From assembly GCA_037953745.1 (NCBI GenBank), contig JBAKBP010010329.1, positions 1 to 64,000 of the forward strand: a DNA stretch of 64,000 nucleotides, read 5' to 3'. The position numbers and the translations under genes are program-made. Of the stretch, positions 10,080-20,568 are shown piece after piece. Under the pieces are notes generated by a model. The model was not told the origin of the DNA. It saw only the letters and a list, made by a program, of their open reading frames with translations, and ran no database searches. Within the stretch, counting starts at the first letter, position 1; every line of letters starts with the position of its first letter. This DNA comes from Lithodes maja (Eukaryota; Arthropoda; Malacostraca; Decapoda; Lithodidae).

Positions 10080-10472
10080 CCCCTTCTGTACCTCGACGTC
10101 TATTTTATTTTATGCTAGTTACATTCATTCAACTTAGTGTAGTTTAAGAATGATGTAAAAATGATCCCTTTCTGTACCAGCGACGTCTTTTTTTTTTTTA
10201 TTCTAGTTATATTTAGACAACTTTGTGCAATTTAAAAGACGGCTCTGTGATAGTACAAAATTATCCCATTTTGCACCAGCGACGTTTTTTTATTTTATTC
10301 TAGTTACATTTAAACAACTTTGTGCAGTTTAAGATGGTTCTGTGGTAGTAAAAATAATTAAGTGGGATAGTTTGAAGCCTTCTTATTGCTGCAGGCCCTT
10401 TATAAGCTGAATAAAATCGTCAAATACTAGCCATAATAAAATTTAAGGACGGCACCGGTACTGAAAAGGATA
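10076..10472. mobile_element. R3 element cluster: three left ends, one right end
   Basis: CTGTACC...GACGTC-type R3 left ends occur three times in direct order (about 10086, 10168, 10262; each followed by TTTATTTTAT..CTAGTTA). They are followed by one right half (GAATAAAATCGTCAAATACT, GGCACCGGTACTGAAAAGG). This looks like successive insertions or an internal duplication of R3. Non-coding. Confidence 0.6.
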
Positions 10473-10585
10473 AAACACGCCCCCGAGACCCCTTCCCAAG
10501 CTAATTTTGTACACATTTCCATATTGAAAGGATATAGATTTGGGTTACGACACCCTAATGCAGTCTGGGGAGAAGTTAAACACAT

Positions 10586-10712
10586 TGCATTTCAACCCTC
10601 CAACTATCGTCCAATTGCTCTCATTTCTTGCATCTCCAAAGTTTTTAAAGCTATCCCTACTTCAAAATTTCTTAAGCATCTCTCTTCTTACAATCTTCTC
10701 TCAGATCACATG

Positions 10713-10716
<4 letters not shown>
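10586..10716 (+). pseudogene. LINE-A reverse transcriptase fragment
   Basis: About 130 bp matching LINE-A at about 55208-55330, the RT segment SNYRPIALISC. The sequence is truncated on both sides and runs into (TA)n at 10717. Confidence 0.8.
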
Positions 10717-10785
<69 letters not shown>

Positions 10786-10797
10786 TTATATATATTA
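10717..10797. repeat. (TA)n microsatellite
   Basis: About 35 TA units, then ATATTATATATATT. Confidence 0.95.
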
Positions 10798-11355
10798 GAT
10801 CAGTTTGATCAGCTATTCCCTCAGACCAATCTTTTCCTCCACCCTCCCCTCCCTCTGGAGTGTCAGAGGGAAGTAGGCAACTCGATACCCTTGAGTGTTC
10901 TCCAGTTTACCTCTAGTTAATTATTCTGTTATATGTATATTTGTATACACATATATTTTGTTCTCATGTATCCATTCATGTGTGCTATATTTGGAATTGG
11001 TTGCATACATTTACGTTGGCACTACTGAATATATTAGTTCTTCCTAAAACATACTATAGGACCTTTTTCTAGTTACATTTCAATTCATATTGATATGCAA
11101 CCAAGCATGATATTACTGCTTGTTTGTCCTACATTTCTCTATGACTTAATAACAGTTTTATATTTTTCGGACTGTAAGACAGTATATGAACATTCAAATT
11201 TCAAATATACATCAAATCCTTTTGCATTCTTATTGTTATCTCCCATCTTCCAATCTGCCTTTATCATGCAAACCATTTTGTATCATCTGCATCATATATA
11301 TATATATACTATAAATGTTGCTGTTTACAAATTGCATGAGCGATAACTTTTCCTA
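10798..11355. other. AT-rich intergenic DNA
   Basis: No repeat or gene recognised. An open frame at 11095-11346 (plus) lacks a recognisable domain. Confidence 0.5.
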
Positions 11356-11357
11356 AT

Positions 11358-11358
<1 letters not shown>

Positions 11359-11403
<45 letters not shown>

Positions 11404-11488
11404 TTACACACACACACACACACAGACATTTACACACACACACACACACACACATTTACACACACACACACACACACACACTCAAACC
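11359..11488. repeat. (CA)n with CATTTA interruptions
   Basis: CA blocks separated three times by CATTTA, giving a higher-order repeat. Confidence 0.95.
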
Positions 11489-11580
11489 CACACCCACATA
11501 TACAAGCAGAAGCACTCCGTTGATGCATAGGTCTTGTTGGCTCTCAGGGGAATATTAGCACCGTCAACACACACTGTAAC

Positions 11581-11702
11581 TGATATAATGCGAATATGGT
11601 GTATGCATTTCCACTCCAACAGCCACCTTTGGAAAATAGAGTGATATAATGCGAATATGGTGTATGCATTTCCACTTCAACAGCCACCTTTGGAAAATAG
11701 AG
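11581..11702. repeat. Two tandem copies of a 61-bp unit
   Basis: TGATATAATGCGAATATGGT...GGAAAATAGAG at 11581-11641 is repeated at 11642-11702 with one substitution (CTCCAAC to CTTCAAC). Confidence 0.9.
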
Positions 11703-11714
11703 TGCAACTTCGCA

Positions 11715-11717
<3 letters not shown>

Positions 11718-11762
<45 letters not shown>
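11718..11762. repeat. (TAA)n microsatellite
   Basis: Fifteen AAT/TAA units. The poly-Tyr or poly-Ile frames across it on the minus strand are artefacts. Confidence 0.95.
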
Positions 11763-11763
<1 letters not shown>

Positions 11764-11908
11764 GCTGGTATTTTATTTGTTCGAGAGCCGAATTTCCAAA
11801 TGGATTCACGAGAGCTCACACTAACTTAAAATGTTCCATATAATTATGTGATACTCCATTATTGATTAATTTTTGCTCATTAATGTGGCTCCCTTCCTCC
11901 GTCTAACT

Positions 11909-11953
<45 letters not shown>

Positions 11954-12493
11954 GGTTAGAATCAAACCTATGTGAAGACCAAATTGGTGATCTCATAGTA
12001 AACTAATTTTTCAATATACTCTGGGTAATATTGCACAATTTTGCAGGGATTAGAAAATATTTGAGAGAGAGATAAAGTTACTACAGTGTGCACCCCATTC
12101 CATTACTTGAGGTACTTCCTAAGTTGAATAGAAACGTGTAATGATAGAGTAAAGATATAATTAAAAAAGGCGTCACCATTCTTTCCCCAAAAAACTGTTA
12201 TTCGACAATTAATTAAGCTTCGAAAGGGTCGTGGAAATTAGAGATATAATTAAAACATATGTGTCTCCTTCAAATGAAAAATAATCCCCTCTTATTTAGC
12301 AGAAAATAGTTAATTGATCACCATATTTATATGTGCAACATCGTCATAGATTTTCAAAAATTTGAATTGAGTGAGAATTGTTCCACATACTCTCAGGGCA
12401 TTTGTGTGCGTTGATTGATTGACTTCACTGAACCACTCACCTCCAAAGGGGGATACATTGGGAAAGTATTGTGAACGGCTATTCCATTCTAAA

Positions 12494-12496
<3 letters not shown>
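11763..12496. other. AT-rich intergenic DNA with poly(A) at 11913-11949
   Basis: A 37-nt A run may be the tail of an unrecognised retroposed sequence (upstream CTTCCTCCGTCTAACTTTCT). Otherwise nothing is supported. Confidence 0.45.
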
Positions 12497-12497
<1 letters not shown>

Positions 12498-12566
<69 letters not shown>

Positions 12567-12626
12567 TTCTCTCTCTGCTTCTCTTGTTCTCGGTTTCTCT
12601 TATTCTCTCTCTCTCTCTCTCTATTT
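12498..12626. repeat. (TC)n-(TA)n-(TC)n compound microsatellite
   Basis: CT at 12498-12530, TA to about 12560, then imperfect CT. Confidence 0.95.
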
Positions 12627-12800
12627 TTATGTTTCCCATTCCCCTTCTACGGGCCGTCTAATATTTCAGCAACCTAGAGCTCCCCCCAGCCGAGCTCTGA
12701 TAAATGTAATCCGCCATAAAAGATAGAGGTCACAGTGAACCCCCCCCCCCCCCTTTGACCCCTAGATCCCACCACCTACCGAACTCTAGGCTATCTTGAG

Positions 12801-13004
12801 TTAACGCTTTGAATACCAGCGACGTGTGTTATATTATATTCTAACTATATGTATATGATTTTCTGCAGTTTAGGAAGGATGTGTGATAGTAATAAAGGTT
12901 GGTCGAGATATTTTGAAGCCTTATTATTGCTAGATGTCCTTCCCAAGCTCAATAAAATCGTTTAGTAGTTGCCAGAATATGATAAAAGGGACTGTATGGG
13001 TTAA
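12801..13004. mobile_element. R3 palindromic element, copy c
   Basis: 204 bp with perfect TTAA at both ends (12801-12804, 13001-13004). The left half reads GAATACCAGCGACGTGTGTT...GATTTTCTGCAGTTTAGGAA and the right half TCCTTCCCAAGCTCAATAAAATCG; the halves are diverged reverse complements. Non-coding. Confidence 0.75.
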
Positions 13005-13006
13005 AA

Positions 13007-13051
13007 AGAGGTCAGGAATCAAGATTATTGTCAAGTTCGTTGGCGCTACCT
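13007..13051 (+). mobile_element. R6 right-end fragment
   Basis: TCAAGATTATTGTCAAGTTCGTTGGCGCTACCT-like sequence matches the right arm of R6 at 25750-25797, directly after R3 copy c. Confidence 0.6.
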
Positions 13052-13079
13052 ATAGTTTGTTACTGTCTCACTACCGTAG

Positions 13080-13444
13080 TTAAAGGAACCCACCTTGCTT
13101 TTTTCCCTTTATCTCCCTCTCTCTTTGGCTTGTATCCATTCGGCCCCATTCAGCCTACTGCTTTGGGACGTTTACCCCATCCATATTTTCCTGGCGAGCA
13201 AGCATATATAAATGTTGTTTTTACAGCAAGCTAAATTTGTAAATTTTTCGATAGAAAAATGTGTCCGGCGAAGCCGCATTTCGCCATACAATGCTGGCTC
13301 GCTATCACTCGCCAGGAAGAAATCGACACTTGGATGGGGAGAAACGTCTTCAAACATTTGGCTGAATGGGGCCAAATGGATACAAGCCAGGGAAAGAGAG
13401 AAACGGAGATAAAGATAACAAAAAACCCGGTGACCCCCCTCAAA
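13080..13444. mobile_element. R2 foldback element, copy b
   Basis: Starts at TTAA (13080) and ends CCCGGTGACCCCCCT near 13440, where the right TTAA has decayed to CTCAAA. The arms GGCTTGTATCCATTCGGCCC and GGGGCCAAATGGATACAAGC pair. The core hairpins GGCGAAGCC and AATTTTTCGATAGAAAAATG are present. Confidence 0.75.
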
Positions 13445-13700
13445 AAGTGAAATACAGTAACAAAAAAATGTAATAATGAATAAGGTTTTCAAACGTCCAT
13501 GAGGTTTTGCATATGCATATTGATAGGAAGTGTATAGTACAATCGGCAAAAATACCAATGTGCTATAGTCCTTCCCTTGGGAGCCCCAGTGCCTAGAATT
13601 AACAATGTCATATACCACTGATCTCAGCTCCTCATGAGCTATTATTATGTTTTTTACACCAACCAACTTCACATCTAAACTCAAATAATGAAATCAACTA
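13445..13700. other. Intergenic DNA
   Basis: No feature found. An overlapping minus-strand frame reading through R2 is not credible as a gene. Confidence 0.4.
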
Positions 13701-13707
13701 ATACATG

Positions 13708-13795
13708 TGGCACTCCGAGGACTCGAACCCAGGATACTCACATTGAAACTCCGCGCACTATGCATTACGCTATCAAGACAGTATCCAAGAGTGTA
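13708..13795 (-). ncRNA. tRNA-like sequence (SINE head or pseudo-tRNA)
   Basis: The minus strand shows a B-box-like GGGTTCGAGTCCTCGG, and upstream an A-box-like TTGATAGCGTAATGCATAG, spaced about as in a tRNA. The acceptor stem does not close well, so a tRNA-derived SINE remnant is likelier than a functional tRNA. Confidence 0.45.
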
Positions 13796-13831
13796 TGCCA
13801 CTTGATTTCGAAAATCGTGATTTGACCCTTT

Positions 13832-14356
13832 AAAAAAAAAAAAAAAAAAAAAAAAACAATTGGAAGGGTTCCCTCAAATTGATATTGGGTATTAATTTTA
13901 AATTTGGGGATAGTTTCGAGTAGAAAAGTGAAAGAAAAGATGAATTTGTATTTTTGGTACCCTGAGAAAATTGCTTGGTTTGAAATTTCATCTAGGAATC
14001 AAAGGAGTAAACACTCTCCTAATTAACCTGCTGACTTTCAAAATTCCTTCCTAAAACTGAAGAAAATGTCCTAATGACAGACTAAATATACTGTTAAAAC
14101 GCTTGCAAATCCTCCAAGGGTTAAAATGTTCTACTGAGCACAACTTGTATTACCAAAGATATTAGTGCCAAGCATATTAAGACAAATCATATTTCGTAAG
14201 CCACGCGAATGCGAACTTATACAAATACTAAATTTGATATAATGTATTCAATTAATTATATTCCGTCAAAATATTATGCTTAGGCAAAAAAAAATAAATA
14301 TATATATTCTGCGAGCTAGTGAATGATGCAGGCTTGATAATAACCTGGTCACTATA
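13832..14356. other. AT-rich intergenic DNA, poly(A) at 13832-13856
   Basis: Nothing beyond an A run and AT-rich sequence. Confidence 0.4.
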
Positions 14357-14725
14357 TTAAGGGGGGTCACCTGCTATTTTTATCTCCTTTTCTCTCTTTC
14401 TCTGGCTTGTATCCATTCGGCCCTATTCAGCCTACTGTTTAAGACGTTTTCCCCATCCAGGTGTCGATTTCTTCCTGGCGAGCGAAAGCGAGCCAGCATT
14501 ATATGGAGATATCCGGCTTCGCTGGAGAAATTTTTCCATCGAAAAATGGACAAATTTAGCATGCTGGCAAAAACATGTAACAACATATGCTGGCTCGCTA
14601 CCGCTCGCCAGGAAAAATCGAAACCTGGATGGGGATAAACGTCTTAAAATAGTAGGTTGAATGGGGCCGAATGGATACAACCCACAGGGAGTGAGAGAAC
14701 AAAAAAACTAGGTGGGACCCCTTAA
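14357..14725. mobile_element. R2 foldback element, copy c
   Basis: 369 bp between perfect TTAA at 14357-14360 and 14722-14725, with ends GGGGGGTCACC and GGTGGGACCCC. Arms run from GGCTTGTATCCATTCGGCCC to GGGGCCGAATGGATACAACC. The core hairpin is CCGGC-TTC-GCTGG (14513-14525); its one change keeps a G-U pair. Best intact R2 copy. Confidence 0.85.
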
Positions 14726-14998
14726 TGAAAGGCAGCGGCTCCTACTTGACTCATTGATGCGTTAAACTCAATTATTGATGGGCTTGGTGTTGGGCTTTTA
14801 CCAAATTAAATATTGTATTTTTGCTGTAAATTCTTCCTAAATTACTTAGTATATGTTTTAAACTCCGCAGCTAGGTAAAGTGACCTCATACAAAGAATCA
14901 ACTAAATATTTATGAGAGAGAGAGTGAGAGAAAGAAAGAGAGACATACGTAGGTAGATAACCATACAAGTACTATATTCACAGTATGTTTGTATACTG

Positions 14999-15063
<65 letters not shown>

Positions 15064-15081
15064 ATACTTATATTTGTAAAC
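14726..15081. repeat. Intergenic DNA with (GA) tract and (TA)n at 15000-15066
   Basis: A GAGAGA-rich stretch at 14914-14943 and (TA)n of about 33 units. No gene. Confidence 0.8.
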
Positions 15082-15507
15082 AGTCCTATCTCTCAAGTAC
15101 GGCCACCCGATCCTCCCTGGCGGCGCTTTTGGCACTTTGGCGCTGCCGACTGAGAGGCTCTTCGGCAGGACTGAACACATTACCCTAAGTAATCCTCTCG
15201 GGCATGGAGGCATACATTTTATTTGTTTTCTCTCAGACTAATGCAATAAGGAGGAAACTTTCAAACGGTAGCGTTGCCTTCAAACTCAAGAATCTCATTC
15301 GTTTTATGTTTCTGCCAGGAATCTTGTCAAATCTATTCTTCGACTCGACTCGCAAACCACTGTTTTCATCAAAAATTGTATGCACTGAACTATCCAACTC
15401 TAGCTCTTCCCAAGTGTTCTGGCAACTAGCCAAAAACCTCTCCAACAATTTTTCATCCTCGTCTTTCCCTCCCTTTTTCTACTTTGATGGCAATACCATC
15501 ACCATTT
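15082..15507 (+). pseudogene. Old LINE-A copy, 5' part
   Basis: Matches LINE-A from about 54358 to 54875 with two internal deletions (after CTCTTCGGCAG at about 15170 and after CAGACTAATGC at about 15245) and many substitutions. It covers the endonuclease-RT linker. It continues at 16638 after the CR1 insertion. Confidence 0.8.
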
Positions 15508-16637
15508 GGGATCGGTACTAGGACCAATTCTCGTTCTAATTTACATCAACGACATAGATGAGGGTCTCACCTGTACAATCTCAAAATTTGCTGACGATAC
15601 AAAAATTGCAAATAGCGTACTCTCAAAAGAACAAGTTGACGATATGCAACACAATCTAGATAAATTGTCATGTTGGGCCCAAATTTGGCAAATGAGTTTC
15701 AATGCGGATAAATGTAAAGTACTACATGTCGGATACCTAAATGAGAAAGCAAACTATTCGATGAATGGCACTCAGCTTAAGAATGTAAACAGAGAAACCG
15801 ATCTGGGAGTAACAATATCGAGTAACCTAAAACCGAGTCAACAATGTTCAGAAGTTGTTAAGAAGGCAAACAAAATAATTGGCTTTATAGGCAGATCATT
15901 TGAGCATAAATCCAAAGAAGTTATCCTAACCCTTTACAATTCCTTAGTCCGCCCTCTTCTGGAATACTGCGTTCAATCCTGGTGCCCTTATTACCAAAAA
16001 GATATAAACAAGCTAGAACGAGTTCAACGTAGAGTTACCAAAATGATACCTAGCCTAAAGAACAAACCATAGGAAGAGCGTCTTAGAGAATTAAATATAT
16101 TTCCTTTAACCCAGTGCAGATTAAGAGGTGACTTAATTCAAGTGTTCAAAATCATCAAAGGCATCGACAATATGAACTGTAGTAAGTATTTCACTATCGA
16201 CCAATCTAATTATACGAGGGGAAACGGTTGCAAAATTATTGGTAAATCTTTTAACTCGCACGAATCTAAGAATTTCTTCTTCAATCGAGTTTTCAACTTG
16301 TGGAATGGGCTTCCCCGAAACGTTATAGACTGCATCACCGTTGATTCATTTAAACTCCGCCTAGACAAATATCTCTCATCAAACCCGCGACTGACTGCGT
16401 TTGTAAATTAATAACTTTATTTTATCCCCCCCTCAGTTACTAACCCATCTGTCCTCTACTAACTTCCTAATCCTGCCACGGACATTAGTTCCAGGGCAGT
16501 AATTCCCTTTCCAATGTTCCCTTACCCACTCTAAACCACTGTTTGGACACTTGATCCTCAGTGTTTTGGAGGACAAGCAACCTAGAAGGGTCACTAGATC
16601 TGTTGTTGCTTGATTTCCTTTGTACTCCTTTGTACTT
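15508..16637 (+). pseudogene. 5'-truncated CR1-like LINE inside LINE-A
   Basis: About 1.13 kb nearly identical to 22313-23440. It begins in the RT palm (GSVLGP), includes FADD, and covers the C-terminal thumb domain and 3' UTR with the GTACTCCTTTGTACTT tail. A premature TAG at about 16070 replaces the Tyr codon found at 22871, so the C-terminal part is a separate frame (16142-16411). It interrupts LINE-A exactly between ACCATCAC and TTCTTCC. Strong 5' truncation is typical of target-primed insertion. Confidence 0.9.
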
Positions 16638-16850
16638 CTTCCTCTGACAACGCTGAAGTCTTCACGAACACTTTCGCTAATAATTCCACTTTGGATGATT
16701 CCGGTGCTATTCTTCCCTTTCTACTCCCTGTCTCCTTACGTATGCCTAATATCCTAATCTCTGCTAAAGATGTGTTTGCTACCCTCTCTGGGCTTAATAC
16801 TAAGCTAAGAAGGCATACGGTCCAGATGGTGTTTCTCCTGTTGTAATGTA
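16638..16850 (+). pseudogene. Old LINE-A copy, 3' part
   Basis: Continues LINE-A from about 54878 to 55080 (GATGATTCCGGTGCTATTC, ATGCCTAATATCCTAATCTC), ending in the RT region (YGPDG equivalent), then breaks off before (TA)n. Confidence 0.85.
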
Positions 16851-16871
16851 TAACACCTCCTCTACATGAGT

Positions 16872-16872
16872 T

Positions 16873-16921
<49 letters not shown>

Positions 16922-17175
16922 CAGTATAGATAAATTGGTTGTTAGACAGATAGTTAAATATAGATAGAGTATGTGTGTGCATGTGTGTGAGAAAGAGAGA
17001 GATTGAGACAAAAACAGGAATATCCTTTATCTCTCCCGGACGATTCCCGACACCCAAGAAACTCACCAAAGGATAACCCAAATGAGGTGGAGGTGGAGGG
17101 AGAAAAGCTATACAATAGACAGTGACTCTTCTTTATATTATTCAGGAGGCTTGGTGATCGATGGCTCCTCAGTCG
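16872..17175. repeat. (TA)n at 16872-16921 and unannotated flank
   Basis: TA tract with one ATTATA break; the rest shows no feature. Confidence 0.8.
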
Positions 17176-17553
17176 TTAAGGGGGGTCACCGCTTTTTTTT
17201 TATCTTTCTCTCCTTCTCTCTCTTTCCCTGGCTTGTATCCATTCGGCCCCATTCAGCCAACTGCTTTAAGACGTTTATCCCCATACAGGTGTCGATGCGA
17301 GCCAGCATTGTAAAAAGAAATCCGGCTTCGCCGGAGAAATTTTTCTATCGAAAAATGTACAAATTTAGCTTGCTTTCATAACAAAAACATATATATATAT
17401 ATACAATATACTGGCTCGCTACCGCTCGCCAGGAAAATATTGACACCTGGATGGGGGTAAATGTTTTAAAACAGTAGGCTTAATGGGGCCGAATGGATAC
17501 AAGCCAAAGAGAGAGGGAGTGAAAGAGAAAAACAGTGAGGTGGTCTCCCTTAA
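17176..17553. mobile_element. R2 foldback element, copy d
   Basis: TTAA at 17176-17179 and 17550-17553. Ends are GGGGGGTCACCGC and GTGAGGTGGTCTCCC, with arms as in copy c. The perfect hairpin CCGGC-TTC-GCCGG is followed by AATTTTTCTATCGAAAAATG. A small TA tract sits at the fold (about 17388-17402). Confidence 0.85.
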
Positions 17554-17867
17554 GATATCCGGCAAACGGCGCCTCTATTTGGTTTGTGTTGGGGTCCTCA
17601 GTCTCTGCTGTCTCGAATTTGGTTGTCATGGGTTTTTCTGTTATTATTATGTATCTTTGTTATTAATTCATATTTATTAGTTTAGGTAGGTCGAGTTCAT
17701 TATTATACACAATGCACTCATGAGCAATAGTTTTGTTTACATTTACTTGAATCTCACTGATATCCAAACAATATAATAATCCAAAAATCTGTAGAGTTAG
17801 GATTAATATGTTTAAAGCTATAAATGGGTGTATACAAATGGGTTTGGAGTTTAAAGAATTTAGTATT

Positions 17868-17908
<41 letters not shown>

Positions 17909-18292
17909 TGACATATATATAATATATAATCATAAAGTAATATAAATGTGTATTCTTTTGTATACACATTAAGATCATATCAATATGTTTTGCAACATGG
18001 TAAAACGGTATGTAACACAATGCAATTATTTCAACATTTTATGTGTGCAGTGACAATATAATACACGGAGCTACTAATCAGCAAATGGTACGTTTGTAAA
18101 ATGTGCAATTGTATCGAGGAAAAATGAATCCGCTTTTAAAACCCATCCCTAATTGGCGTGGTCTTTCTTATTTTTGCGAGGCGGAGTTTATATTGTTCCG
18201 AGAACCCGAGAAAGCAACAAAGAAACATCCACAAAATTTGCTAATTAAGCCAGTGATGCATTGGGGACGTGATCTATGTTTTCTTCTTTTGT
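17554..18292. repeat. Intergenic DNA with (GT)n at 17871-17907
   Basis: The only clear element is the GT microsatellite. A plus-strand frame opening at 18103 runs into R1 copy e and has no recognisable domain. Confidence 0.6.
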
Positions 18293-18690
18293 TTAAGGGG
18301 AGATGGACGCATTTATTTGCTTATTTATGCTCTATTATGTTTGGTCGATTATTTCATATTTGTATTATTCTATTAGTTCCCTTCCACACTAGACTTCCAT
18401 TAAGTTTAAAAATACATCCATTAGATCCCCCTTCTAGATTAATTTGTATATTTTTCGGTAGAAACATTTCCGGCCAAAGGCAGGTTCTTCCATAATTACA
18501 GGCTCACTATCGTTCGCCAGGAAACAAATCGACACCTAAATAGCACGAAAGGTCTTAATATTGACAACGAAATAGGGCGAAAGGTCTTAGAATCAACAAA
18601 CTAATGGGGCAAACATCTTAAAATCTGAAAACCAATAGGGCTAAATATGAGGGAGAAGGGGGCCAGAAAAACCGGTCCACCCTCCCTTAA
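18293..18690 (-). mobile_element. R1 element, copy e
   Basis: About 398 bp between TTAA 18293-18296 and 18687-18690, reverse orientation. Landmarks are ATTTTTCGGTAGAAACATTT, CCGGCCAAAGGCAGG (hairpin decayed), GGCTCACTATCGTTCGCC and AGGGGGCCAGAAAAACCG. Confidence 0.75.
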
Positions 18691-18708
18691 TGACACATAG
18701 CTTTAAAT

Positions 18709-19085
18709 TAACTCCTTTAATATGCAAGGACGCGGTTGTTGTTGTTGTTTTTTTAATTTGGCTATTAGTAGATGATTTTATTCAGCTTAGGAACAACTTG
18801 GGATAGATATACACAATTCTAGAGGGCCTTGCAAGCCTGAATAAAAACATCTAATATTATCCATAATTAACTCTTTCAAGATCCGATTACGCATTTAGTT
18901 CTATATTTTTTGGCTATAGAATTAGACGATTTTATTCAGATTATAGATATTATATGGAAGTCAGAGTGTCAATTGAGATAGATTTTACACTTATGATACC
19001 GCAGATCCTTCCTAAACTGTCTATAATAGTTTAATGATAGCCAGAATAAACTGTCAAAATGTGTCATGATTTGCAAAGCGCTAAG
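18709..19085. mobile_element. Two diverged R3-like elements in series
   Basis: TTAA at 18709 and 18867 bracket a unit with GATGATTTTATTCAGCTTAG and GCCTGAATAAAAACATCTAA arms. A second unit follows (ATTAGACGATTTTATTCAGA, then CAGATCCTTCCTAAACTGTC). Degraded; boundaries approximate. Confidence 0.5.
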
Positions 19086-19090
19086 TAACT

Positions 19091-19311
19091 ACTATACCCT
19101 GTTTCTTTTCAACTGACGGTAAAATGCTAAGTTCCCATCAGGATTTATCAGTTAATTTGCAGATTTTGTAGTGAAATATAGAGCTAATTATATAAACTTG
19201 GTCTTAATATGATGCAGATATTTAGTGGTTTCATATTTTTCAATTAAGTATCGAGAAATTAGCTACAAAGGGATTCAAATTACCGTCAGATGAAATGAAA
19301 CAGAGTATAGT
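19091..19311. mobile_element. R4 palindromic element, copy b
   Basis: Left arm ACTATACCCTGTTTCTTTTC and AACTGACGGTAA pair with TTACCGTCAGATGAAATGAA and ACAGAGTATAGT at the right; arms about 30 nt, total 221 bp. Related sequence lies at 27201-27386. Confidence 0.6.
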
Positions 19312-19554
19312 TCTGAAAGGAATCGAAAGGAATACAAAGGAACTTACAAACTGCAACAGACCTATTGGCCCAGCTTACGGTGAAGCTTGAACATCTACAC
19401 TGCTAAGCTACCATCTACCAGGTAAAGAAAGGAATAGTAAAGCAGAAAGCGTCTCTCCACCCACCACCCCCTCCGAGGTTGAAACGGTTGGAAAATATAT
19501 ACCAAGTAGTATGGAAAGCCGACAAGGAAAATAGAAAATATGTACAAAGATATC

Positions 19555-19680
19555 TTAAAGGAGGGTCTAGGGGGTTTTTTTCTAAGATTGATGGAGGTCT
19601 AGCGAGGACACTAAAAAATAAATGAATACATCAATTAATAGACCAAAACACCAGCCACTATCCCCTTTAGCATCAGGTTA
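19555..19680 (+). mobile_element. R1 3' end fragment
   Basis: AAAGGAGGGTCTAGGGGGTT, TTGATGGAGGTCTAGCGAGG and ATTAATAGACCAAAACACC match the right part of R1h (29540-29660). Confidence 0.65.
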
Positions 19681-19784
19681 AACATGAGAAGATTCGATTC
19701 AATTTAGGATAGATTGGAATACTAAAAGGTCACCAATTATGTTCTAGAGTATACATATGACTGGATGATCTAAGTGACTTGAGT

Positions 19785-19873
19785 TCTCGAAAACGGGCTC
19801 CAGTCCTGAAATTATGTTTGACTTACAGTGTGCTGGCTTAATAAACCAATAGGGTTGATAGCCTCTGAAGTCC
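19785..19873 (-). repeat. Dispersed repeat R10, copy 2
   Basis: Reverse complement of 717-806 (GAGTTCTCGAAAACGGGCTC to GATAGCCTC). Confidence 0.6.
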
Positions 19874-20006
19874 TATTTTAACTAAGCATGTGTAATAAGG
19901 TATGATTGAAATAATTATGGGAAACGCCTTCATTTGTTTGAGGAAACTAATGTTATATTTTAATTATAATTTAATTATATTTTAATTATATTTTAATTAA
20001 ATTAAT

Positions 20007-20221
20007 TTAACTCATTCACTAACGGTGACATCCTTTTCATTATATGCTGGCAACTATTAACAATTGTATTCAGTTTAGGAAGGATGATTACTAATTAACA
20101 GGCAACAGACTATATCAATTAATCCTTTTAGCTACCATATATATCTCCTAAGCTTCACAAAATCGTCTACATGTAGATAGAATAAAAAAAAAAAAACGTC
20201 ACCGGTAAAGAAGGGGTTTAA
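20007..20221. mobile_element. R3 palindromic element, copy d
   Basis: TTAA at 20007-20010 and 20218-20221. The right end ACGTCACCGGTAAAGAAGGGG and the half-site CACAAAATCGTCTACATGTA are R3 features. It directly abuts the CR1-like element. Confidence 0.65.
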
Positions 20222-20408
20222 CAAAAGGTAAGCTACAGTATTTTCTCAATGAAGTAGGAGCTGCACGTCTTGGTCGTCTGCTGAACGATGCAGTCAAGGA
20301 TTTCCGTTCAAAAAACGGGGTCAACCAGACCCCAGACAGGGTAGTATAAGTCAAATACGAACTGAAAATTCAGACACTGCACAATCAGTAACATCCAACT
20401 CTGATACT

Positions 20409-20568
20409 CTTAAGGTGTTTTATGTAAATGCTCGTAGCATACGCAATACATTTTCCGATGTAGAGGAAATCGTGTTTACAGAACATTATGATATAATCGG
20501 CATTACAGAATCTTGGTTAAATACGGAAGACAGACTTTTTAGCCGAATATACGATTCCTGGTTATACA
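20409..20568 (+). pseudogene. CR1-like endonuclease N-terminus
   Basis: In frame 3 this reads VNARSIRNTFSDVEE, followed by the endonuclease motif ITESWLN, as at the start of apurinic-type LINE endonucleases. The frame closes at TGA near 20570. Homology continues in frame 1 from about 20540, so a one-base indel lies around 20535-20550. Confidence 0.75.

Noticed and set aside
13172..13684. 170-codon minus-strand frame
   Set aside because: Reads through the R2 foldback and flanking AT-rich DNA; no signature.
18103..18495. 130-codon plus-strand gene
   Set aside because: More than half lies in R1 copy e; the non-R1 part has no recognisable family.
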